DNA from: Vigna angularis
Taxonomy: Eukaryota > Streptophyta > Magnoliopsida > Fabales > Fabaceae
Direction of reading: 5' to 3'
DNA: 64,000 bases
Assembly (NCBI RefSeq): GCF_016808095.1
Contig: NC_068974.1
Coordinates: 19,824,825 to 19,888,824 of the forward strand
Positions 56,851 to 64,000 of this stretch are shown here, piece after piece. The notes beneath the pieces are model-generated. The model did no database searches and was not told the origin of the DNA. It was given only the letters and a program-made list of their open reading frames with translations. The position numbers and the translations under genes are program-made. The stretch's first letter is position 1, and each line of letters starts with the position of its first letter.

Positions 56851-57208
56851 TGATAACAGTTGAAAAACTGTTATTTTCATGCTTAAAATTGATACTAAAA
56901 GAAACCTTTAACACTTAGAAACTAGCTTGAAATCATGCTTTTGTTCATATTTTCAGAAATAAGAGAGCTGGACAGGTTTATGCTTGATTTCAGTGTTTTT
57001 GTGTGGGTTTTAAGGTGAATTTGGTGAAAGAAGTGAAGAAGGAGAGAGATGGAATCAGAAAAGACATCAAAAAGTGCAAAAGGAGAAGCCACAACTGCCG
57101 GTCAACAGCAGTTTACCGCTGAGCGGCACTCAGGAGCTCACGGGGGATCCGGTGAGGGGCAAAATGGTCATTGAGGGGAAGAAACCAACTCACGCACTTA
57201 CCGTTGAG
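56851..57208 (+). repeat. 5' LTR of family B, truncated
   Basis: It starts TGATAACAGTTGAAAAACTG and matches 61293-61650 closely, then breaks off at CTTACCGTTGAG within a repeated GAGGGGAAGAAA. The primer site and most of the LTR are gone. Confidence 0.88.
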
Positions 57209-57531
57209 GGGAAGAAAATTTGTGTGAAAATAAAGAAGTTGAAAAGAAAAAGAAAAGAGAAGAAAAAAATAAGAGAAAAGAAAAAGAGAAAATTTAGGGA
57301 GAGAAAAAGGAAGAAAAAGAGGATGAGAGGAAAGAAGAAGAAATCATATGAAAAATCCCATCCCCATCCAAAGAAGTATCATAGGAAGAAGGAATTTGAG
57401 CGCTTGATGGAAATCTTCAAGAAATTGGAGATTAAAGTTCCTATGATTGAGACATTGCAACAGGTTCCTGGTTTGATCAAATTTCTGAAGAAGTTCAGTA
57501 GAAAGAAGAAAAAGAAGATGGAACATGAACT
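57209..57531 (+). pseudogene. Athila gag C-terminal scrap
   Basis: A Lys/Arg/Glu-rich run, then ERLMEIFKKLEIKVPMIETL and QQVPGLIKFLKKFSRKKKKK. It is collinear with the family A gag end (MFKKLEITIPFSEALQQMP at 11668). It is fused upstream to LTR and downstream to the post-pol hairpin block, marking two deletion joints. Confidence 0.8.
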
Positions 57532-57592
57532 TTACTGGGTCAAGCTAATGACGTTAAAAGAGCACTTGCTGGGAGGCAACCCAGTGATTTAA
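57532..57592 (+). other. conserved post-pol hairpin block, copy 1
   Basis: GGGTCAAGCTAATGACGTTA followed by the hairpin CTGGGAGGCAACCCAG (5-bp stem, AGGCAA loop; 57570-57585). Confidence 0.75.
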
Positions 57593-57660
57593 AAAATTTT
57601 GATTTTGTTTTGTGACTTTTAATTTGTGGACATTATTTTTGTAAATACTTTGTTGGATAT

Positions 57661-57831
57661 AGCATCTACTGAAGGATGCTAGGTGGTTAAGTATCTACTG
57701 AAGGATACTAAGTTGTAACACCTACTGATGGGTGTTGGGGAGAAAATTTTGCACCTACTGATGGGTGTTGGTAAGTTTGTAACACCTACTGATGGGTGTT
57801 GGTAAAATTGTAACACCTACTGATGGGTGTT
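57661..57831 (+). repeat. array of six stem-loops with constant loop
   Basis: Units at 57661, 57690, 57717, 57751, 57781 and 57812. Units 1 and 2 are AGCATC-TACTGAAG-GATGCT and AGTATC-TACTGAAG-GATACT. Units 3-6 are AACACC-TACTGATG-GGTGTT or one base shorter. Stems differ but stay paired. Confidence 0.88.
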
Positions 57832-57842
57832 GGTGGATTTTT

Positions 57843-57893
57843 GGGTCAGGCTCGTGACGTTAAACAAGCGCTACCTGGGAGGCAACCCAGTTG
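57843..57893 (+). other. conserved post-pol hairpin block, copy 2
   Basis: GGGTCAGGCTCGTGACGTTA, AACAAGCGCTAC and hairpin CTGGGAGGCAACCCAG (57875-57890). The first part equals 16674-16693 of family A. Confidence 0.8.
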
Positions 57894-58014
57894 ATTGATT
57901 GTTTTTGTTTGTTTCGTTGTAGTTGCATAATAGGGTTGTGCATAAGTAACCTGAGAATTGAATTGCAGGAAACCAGTGAGGGGCATGTTTAGGAGGCACG
58001 TAGGTTAAGAAAAG

Positions 58015-58766
58015 AAGGAGAAGAGCACTTCACGAAAGTGCCGCTGAGCGGCAAGGTACTGCTGAGCGGTACTATCGCAGAGTGGGTTTAGTTTCCCCTT
58101 AGCGGGACCCGAGCCCATTAGGGTATTTTTATACCCTAAGCTGCGCATAAGCTTTTATTTTCAGGCTCTTCTCTGCACAAACACTCCCACATACCTTTTC
58201 CAAGGTTTTCCACATCTTTTCCCTCTTCCCTCTTAAGAAAATCTCTCTTCAACTCACTTGCTCACTAGTGATTCATCTAAGTTTGGGGTTGGAAGAGAGC
58301 ATCTTAGCTTGAAAGCATTCTCATTGCATCTAGTATCTCCACCCAAGTAAGTAAAGCATTTTGTTCATTCTAGGGTTTTTAATTTTGAATGTGATTGTCA
58401 AAGCATGAATATTTAGGGGTTTTGATTTCTATGCATGATTTGATGATATAATTGATGTTTGAACCGATTAAACTACATGATTTTGATCTAGAAAACTGAA
58501 AATTGCATTTGGGTGGAGTTAGGACAGCCTAAAAAGAGGTTTTTCAAAACTCTGCAGAGTTATCGCTCAGGGGTAAATTGCCGCTGAGCGACACTATGCC
58601 AGACCTGAAATTTTTGAAAATTTGTGTTCTGGAATGTGGCACTGGTGGTGCTGAGGGGTAATTCTGACCCTCAGCGGTGGTTTAGCTTCGAAAGGAGTTG
58701 TATTCTGTGTTTTACTAATGATTAACATCATGTTCTGTGGTTTTGTATCTTTGTTTGATTGCAGGA
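58015..58766 (+). promoter_or_regulatory. putative leader of env-position gene, with intron
   Basis: A GC-rich CCGCTGAGCGG tract (about 58040), a TATA-like TATTTTTATACCC (58123-58135) and a CT-rich leader are followed by a splice donor CCCAA/GTAAGTAAAG (58346/58347). An acceptor TTGATTGCAG ends at 58764, two bases before the ATG. The layout parallels the leader of the WOX-type gene. It could also be the intron used to make a spliced subgenomic RNA from the LTR promoter. Confidence 0.5.
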
Positions 58767-60021
58767 ATGACATCCTCTTCAGGAAAAAGATTGAAAACCA
58801 TGGCAACCAAGAGAAAGGAAAAGGAACCAGAACAGCCCCATTCTAGTAGGTTCCTCTCTCGAAAACATGAAAAGCACTTCAAGGTGGTGCAAGACAGGAG
58901 ACTCCTTATGGAGAGAAAAGTTGGAATGATACCTACCTTTGCTCCTCAATTTGGAGAGAAATTGTTAGGGAACGACTGGGGAAAGCTAGCCACATATCCT
59001 GCACCTGCTAACATAGCTGTGGTAAAAGAATTCTACACTAATGCAAAGAAGATTGGTGATTATCCAGTTGAAAATTATTTGGGCTATGTCAGAGGCCATG
59101 CTATCAGGTATGATCCTGATTCTATCAATAACTTCCTGGATACTGTGTGGGCTGGTGAGCAGTGCCAGTTTGCTCTTTGCATGGAGGAAGGGGCTGATTT
59201 TGAGGATGTAGAGAGAGTACTATGTATACCTGGAGGACACTTCCAAAGGAATAGATCTGGCTTAGTGGTAAACATTAGGAGGACTGATCTGACTCCTCTT
59301 GCAAAGTATTGGATGGCATTTTCTCATGCCAACATTCAGCCATGTTCACATGTGTCAGATATTACTCTCAGCAGGGCACTCTTCATCTACTGTGCTATCA
59401 GGAGCTTAAATGTTAATATTGGGCAGGTGATAGCTGATGAGATTAGTGTGTGTGCCAATACCTCAAATAACAAAGCACCCCTAGGACATCCCTCCTTAAT
59501 CACTCACCTTTGTAAGATAGCTGGGGTGGACACTTCTGCTCCACCATTTGAAAGGCCAAGAAAAGCCATTGATGAGGCCTATTACAGACAGTACTGTGGA
59601 GGTGAGGAGGCAGCTCAGCCAGTTCCACCACGCCATGCTCGTTGAGAGAGAGGGCAAGCACAGAACCAGACATCTGTTGAGACACATGAAGCAGAACCGT
59701 TCCAGATGAGGGACATGTACATGTCTCTTATAGGTGCTCAGTTACAGTCCATTCATAGAGGGCAGGTGGCTACTGTTGAGATGATTGTGGGGATGTATGA
59801 TACACCTCCAGCTCACAGGTGGACTATGGAGGAATTCCATAATGTGGTGGCCTGGCCCGAAGAGCAGGTACAAGGAGAAGGAGCTGAAGCAGCTGAAGCT
59901 TCAGTTAGGGAGATGGAAGAAGATGAAGCTGGATGGAAGAAGATGAAGTTGATGATGATGATGCATTTGAAGATGATGAAGATGAGGAAGAAGAGGAAGA
60001 TACAGAGGACAACTCAGATTG
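58767..60021 (+). pseudogene. Athila env-position protein (plant transposon protein domain)
   Basis: From ATG 58767 (MTSSSGKRLKTMATKRKEKE) the frame is open for 292 codons to TGA 59643-59645, then continues in frame (QNQTSVETHEAEPFQMRDMY) to about 59935. There a short duplication of GAAGAAGATGAAG shifts the frame out of what was an acidic tail ending near 60021. Conserved parts are a basic N-terminus and the domain with KLATYPAPANIAVVKEFYTN, DPDSINNFLDTVW and RRTDLTPLAKYWMAFSHANI. These are as in the putative plant transposon protein domain found in the third ORF of Athila-lineage elements. I see no signal peptide or membrane segment, so the old label envelope is positional only. Function is unknown. 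The TGA probably arose from CGA. Confidence 0.75.
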
Positions 60022-60033
60022 ATGAGGAGCTGA

Positions 60034-60059
60034 GATAGCATTTACTGATGAATGCTATC
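60034..60059 (+). repeat. seventh stem-loop, after the env-position gene
   Basis: Stem GATAGCATT paired perfectly with AATGCTATC around loop TACTGATG. It is the longest stem of the set. Confidence 0.85.
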
Positions 60060-61292
60060 ATGAACTTATGCTTTTGTTGGTTTAAGTGTTCTGCACTTAT
60101 TTACTTTTGTTTTAGATTAAGGTTGATGTACTCTATTGGAAACCTGGTTTGTTATGATGGTTTGTTATTGACTGTGATTGTGTGATAAGTAATGCTTGAT
60201 GATGATTATTGATTGATTGATGTTGAGATAGATGTGCACATAAAATGCTTATACAGGTGATTCACAATCTTTGTGAACAAATGCAGGATATTATGAGTGT
60301 GATTGTGAGATTAAGCAGGATGTGTATGTCAAATGTGAATGAGCTTATATGTGAGGTTTTAAGCTCCAAAGTTTTTATTGATTGAATGCTATTACTTTGG
60401 AAACATGAATGATTTTGCCCAGGTTTTCTATGATTGAATCAATTGCTTGTTTTGCATCATATGATCAAGGCCGTTTATTGGAACCCTTTTTATTGTCCAA
60501 ATTCATAAAGTTAGCCCATTAAAAGAGAACACTTTGTGTTCTATCCTTTGAACCCTTAGCCTTGAACATAAATTGAAAACCCTTGTTGAAAAGCTTTACC
60601 TTGAGTTAAGTAGAAAATCTTGTGTGGTATTGTTAAATGTTCAAGTTTGGGGTTGTTGGGAAAGCATGAAAAAGGAAAAGCATTGAGCTAAGAGTTAAGA
60701 ATTAAGAATATGAAAAGAAAATTAAAAAGACAAGAAAAGAAAAGAAAAAGCAAAGCTCAATGCAAAAGAAAGTTGGGAAAAATAAGAATAATTGTGTTGT
60801 TATGATTTTCTTAACTCAAGGATTTTGTGATCTAGAAAAACCAATTTTCTTGTTAGCCCAGCCACGTTATAAGCCATTGAAAAGTCCTTGTGATGATGCA
60901 TGCTTGTTAATGTTTTTGATTGTGGTTAAATGAATAGCAAAGTTGATTCATGTGACATTGTAATAGTGGAGTGAATGAGTGATTACCTCTTATACACTTG
61001 AGTGTGAGTGAAACACTTTACCTGGTGAGGAAGTATTCCATGAGCACATGAACATCCATGCTTAATTGATTGATCATTCATAAAAAAAATAGCATTTGTT
61101 GGATATTAAGTGACTTTGTGAACACCAAAGCATGTGCATGTCTTGATTGAAATCTTGGTCATAAGTTTGATTGAAGCCTTTACTTATCTTGAAAAGAAGA
61201 TTTTTGAATGAGTGAACCGTTTTATGAATTGGTAGAAGATTGAGTTACATCTTGTTTGCTTGAGGACAAGCAAAGTTCTAAGTTTGGGGTTG
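60060..61292 (+). other. 3' untranslated region and polypurine tract, family B
   Basis: Non-coding, collinear with 16740-17950. It ends TTCTAAGTTTGGGGTTG at the LTR start. Confidence 0.8.
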
Positions 61293-62595
61293 TGATAACA
61301 GTTGAAAAACTGTTATTTTCATGCTTAAAATTGATACTAAAAGCAACCTTTAACACTTAGAAACTAGCTTGAAATCATGCTTTTGTTCATATTTTCAGAA
61401 ATAAGAGAGCTGGACAGGTTTATGCTTGATTTCAGTGTTTTTGTGTAGGTTTTAAGGTGAATTTGGTGAAAGAAGTGAAGAAGGAGAGAGATGGAATCAG
61501 AAAAGACATCAAAAAGTGCAAAAGGAGAAGCCACAACTGCCGGTCAGCGGCAGTTTACCGCTGAGCGGCACTCAGGAGCTCACGGGGGATCCGCTGAGGG
61601 GCAAAATGGCCGCTGAGGGGAAGAAACCAACTCACGCACTTACCGCTGAGCGGTACTTTACCGCTGAGCGCCACACTTATGGGCTTGGGCCTAAATTTTC
61701 TATAATTTTAGAATAGTATATAAGCTTTAGGACGTCCTAGGGTTTGTATCTTTGGCAGAAACGAAGCAAACACTCTCTCTTCCACCCCTTTGAAGGAGGA
61801 TCTTGGATGCTCAGGCTACCTCTTCACCTTTCTAGGGTTTTATCTTTCATTCTTTCATTATTATTCATCTAGTTTCACCATGAATATGGTGAACTAAACC
61901 TTGTATTGTTGTTGGGGAATCAATGTAGTCTTGTGAAACTCTCATATATGGAATTTGTTTTTACATCTTATATTTAAGACCTATGCTTTCTTTCATCATT
62001 AGTTAGGGTTTTTCCTCTTTGCTCAATGCTTGCTTTGTTTAACTCATTCAATGCATGATTATTGATTTTGTCGATACGGGAACCTACGGGGAAGTCTAGA
62101 TCCGGGGAATTTCTTCCAATAATATATTGGTTGCCGTTAAGCTCCTGCACTAAAAGAACTAATTATTAGGAATGCTAGGAATCGTATGAACTCGTAATTA
62201 GGGATAGGCCTTCTTGCAAGGTAATTTAGAGAGTGGCATTAACAATGATGAAAAGAATGTTGAATTCCTAAAGTATATGAAAGTGGATAAGATGAAATTG
62301 ATAACCCCAACAACATACTCATCCATATATTCCATTGAAGTGTTTGTATTTTGTTTTAGCCATTGATCAAATTCATGCATACATGTTTATTTTCTGTTTT
62401 GCATATTAAACTCCACTTATTTCGTTCTTAAGTCTTAAATAATCAACGAATCACATAACTAAACTAGGCCGTGAGTCCTTTGGGAGAACGATACTTGGTC
62501 TTACCGAGTTTATTACTTGAAACAATTCGGTCACACTTGCCGATTGTTAAACAAGTTTGTGGCGCCATTTTTCGGTGTTCATAAATTTGTCATCA
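61293..62595 (+). repeat. 3' LTR of family B (1303 bp)
   Basis: It starts TGATAACAGTTGAAAAACTG and ends AAATTTGTCATCA, followed by the AGAGT duplication. It contains CCGCTGAGCGG motifs (61555-61670), TATA-like AGTATATAAGC (about 61715) and, 42 bases before its end, a TGGCGCCATTTTTCGG primer-site-like motif. Confidence 0.88.
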
Positions 62596-62699
62596 AGAGT
62601 GTGAAAGCAACAGTGGCAAAACTGGAGAAGAAATGTCATCGAGCTAAGAAAAAAGAGACATCAAGAATTGGTAATTCAGATGAAGGGGCATATTGTTGA

Positions 62700-63549
62700 A
62701 CAAGGGCGAATTTGATGATAAGTCTCTCACAACTTGCTTCCCTCGCCAATGAAGCCATTGAATGTGTTCCGAAGTTATTAACTGATGTTGAGTATACAGT
62801 GTCAATCTTTAACCCACCTAAGGGGATTGAAACTTTCCTCAATTGCTGCAAGACCTGACTAGAGAAATAAAGAATTTGATGGCTAAGGCCCCAAGATAGT
62901 TGACCAAGACTTCCTTTGACTCACATTTTGGGAACTTCTGAATGATTAAACACCCTAATGACTATGTTTCGTGTTAATTTCCAAACTATACCGGGGCAAT
63001 GTTTTCACAGCTTTATAATTTCCGACTAGAGTATTTGAACTACATTGTCCCTTCTTTTTCTTTTCATTTTTATTTTCATTTTCTTAATTTGTTTCATCTA
63101 ATAAAATTCAAAAAACCAAAATACGGCTAAACATCCAAGATACCCTAAAGGACTCGAACCAATTATCAAATCTTGGAGAACAAAGGAGAAGTTCAAGAAG
63201 GGATGAAAGTTGATATCCAACAATTGAATAAGGAAATGAGCTGAATCCTAGAGGTTCGCCCACACCATAACCATAACACAGAGTTCGAGAGGCCTAAATT
63301 TTCTCCTCATATGGTCTTCCCCTACATTACACTTCACCCTTGGGAGTGGAATTGAGGCATGTTCACACTCAAAAGGTAGAAAATAACGCAGTTGAAGGAA
63401 GAAACAAGCTTGGGGCAACCACTTTCATGGTCCCCAAGGAAATGATTCAGCCACGCCTTGTGAGCAAGACAATGACAAAGCAACCCGAGTTGAAATCTTT
63501 CCCTCTGGTCATTACACTAATGGATGTTGAGGTTGAAAAATGTAAATTA
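62700..63549 (+). other. decayed Ogre region between ORF1 and gag
   Basis: Traces of coding in several frames, broken by many stops, continue towards gag. A T-rich stretch near 63050-63090 and AAGCAACCCGAGTTGAAATC-type sequence contain no clear domain. Confidence 0.45.
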
Positions 63550-63861
63550 GAAGTGCTGAAAAAAGGATGAGAGTCATAGAAGGTGGAGGAAGCTCTAAGT
63601 TTGCCAATGTTGCAGGGTGATGCTTAGTCTCAGATGATATGCTGATACCTCCCAAAGTTTAACTTACCCGGAGGCACCACTTGTCCAAGAGCCATCTCAT
63701 GATGTACGGAAAGAAAATGGTTGTGCGTTCCTATGATGAAAAGTGGTCAATTCGTTTCTTCTAAGGTAGATTAGCTGGCATGACAAAAAACTAGGGAATT
63801 CATCTTGAACAATCGTGCATCCGGTCTTGGGACGATTTGGTGGATGCTTTCTTGAGGCAGT
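63550..63861 (+). pseudogene. Ogre gag N-terminal remnant
   Basis: Pieces RMRVIEGGGSSKFANVA, CLVSDDMLIPPKV, HLSKSHLMMYGKKMVVRSYD, EKWSIRFF and RSWDDLVDAFLRQL follow one another with stops and a frameshift. They match the N-terminal part of Ogre-type gag, which normally follows ORF1. It is cut at 63861 by an Athila-type LTR. Confidence 0.7.
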
Positions 63862-64000
63862 TGATGACAAATTTATGAACACCGAAAAACGGCGCCATAA
63901 ACTTGTTTAACCCTTGACAAGTGTGACCGAATCGTATCAAGTAATAAACTTGGTAAGACCAAGTATCGTTTTCCCAAAGGACTCACGGCCTAGTTAGTTA
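63862..64000 (-). repeat. family B LTR, 3' end (runs off right edge)
   Basis: Plus strand TGATGACAAATTTATG is the reverse complement of the LTR terminus CATAAATTTGTCATCA. It continues through the GGCGCC motif and the U5 words to the edge. Confidence 0.85.

Larger units (their letters stand above)
56851..62595 (+). mobile_element. Athila-type family B deletion derivative with env-position gene
   Basis: Flanked by AGAGT (56846-56850 and 62596-62600). It contains a truncated 5' LTR (56851-57208), the C-terminal scrap of gag, two conserved hairpin blocks, a stem-loop array, the env-position gene, a 3' untranslated region, a polypurine tract and a full LTR (61293-62595). Protease, RT and integrase are deleted. 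Confidence 0.88.
55636..62699 (+). pseudogene. Ogre ORF1 (DUF7745-like), interrupted
   Basis: ATG 55636 opens MGINMRSEVKGGSSSYILKE. The conserved phrases of this Ogre-specific protein follow: YGNLLSLLEVEVQT, a stop, YDPPLRCFTFRDFQL, GYLEWYLYRSAKE, LILYGVKLFSNIID. After stops and frameshifts (56280-56640) come SLSQWIVERVKTIQLPFKLI and NCEKKFHSNEE at 56850. The remainder, VKATVAKLEKKCHRAKKKE (about 62601-62660), lies beyond the inserted Athila derivative. The role of ORF1 is unknown; it precedes gag in Ogre. The coiled-coil C-terminus is recognisable. Several stops make it non-functional. Confidence 0.75.
53955..64000 (+). mobile_element. Ogre-like Ty3/gypsy element, decayed and interrupted (runs off right edge)
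   Basis: It has an LTR with the Ogre-typical phrases GAGATACGTAGGAGCAAGG and TTCGGGTAAGCGTTGTAGGG. The tRNA-Arg-type primer site is at 54879-54897, then the extra ORF1 that defines Ogre, then gag. Two Athila-type family B insertions break it, one complete (56851-62595, duplication AGAGT) and one running off the window (from 63862). Confidence 0.85.

Noticed and set aside
57074..57250. Possible small protein starting MQKEKPQLPV, also at 61516
   Set aside because: It is LTR sequence. The frame fuses LTR with a gag scrap at one copy and ends differently at the other.
57661..57831. CRISPR array
   Set aside because: Short repeats with fold-back and variable linkers, but plant DNA, unequal spacing and no cas genes. 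The units are stem-loops of a retroelement.
57661..60059. C/D snoRNAs or hammerhead ribozymes, suggested by CTGATGA-like loops
   Set aside because: No D box and no second hammerhead core (GAAA with the third stem) at the right place. The CTGATG lies in a hairpin loop.

Overview
The window looks like plant nuclear DNA from repeat-rich, probably pericentromeric heterochromatin. Nearly everything is LTR retrotransposon of recognisable plant lineages (Ty1/copia including a SIRE-like one; Ty3/gypsy Athila, Tat and Ogre types), with short broken pieces of ordinary plant genes between them. Ogre- and SIRE-type elements together suggest a legume, perhaps Phaseoleae; that is inference. I see no rRNA, tRNA, CRISPR, operon or intact host gene.

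Layout. 1-1382: minus-strand copia element running off the left edge. 1383-2592: decayed gypsy gag. 2593-4208: 5'-truncated minus-strand copia. 4212-4870: intron-less UFD1 fragment with a nonsense codon. 4871-7653: mostly unassigned, AT-rich towards the right, with a possible first exon of a SAC3/GANP gene. 7654-25490: a large non-coding LTR element (minus strand) bounded by a 5-bp duplication; its left LTR is split by an Athila-type element (8664-19172), which holds a solo LTR of its own family. 25491-30057: LTR scraps, a 36-bp minisatellite and a cluster of short palindromes. 30058-31464: a Pack-MULE with 9-bp duplications carrying the end of a formiminotransferase-like gene. 32150-36930: a complete gag-only LTR element whose two 735-bp LTRs look identical. 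39290-53954: a degenerate SIRE-like copia split by a 12.9-kb Tat-like element (40673-53551, minus strand). 53955-64000: an Ogre-like element split by an Athila-type derivative (56851-62595) and by another LTR at the right edge.

The most interesting object is the Tat-like element. It keeps LTRs, primer site and gag but has no pol. In its place, on the opposite strand, lies a gene with a TATA box, a 5' UTR intron, a second intron and a WUSCHEL-type homeodomain followed by a WUS-box-like motif. About 125 bp of direct repeat brackets this gene. A family of stem-loops with a constant loop (TACTGATG or a one-base variant) and changing but still paired stems lies beside it, and again beside the env-position gene of the Athila derivative at 57-60 kb.

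How the parts relate: most elements here are non-autonomous (no pol, or broken pol) and would need proteins from relatives elsewhere. The nesting order can be read from target-site duplications: SIRE-like copia, then Tat-like element into it; Ogre, then Athila derivatives into it; non-coding LTR element, then Athila, then a solo LTR.
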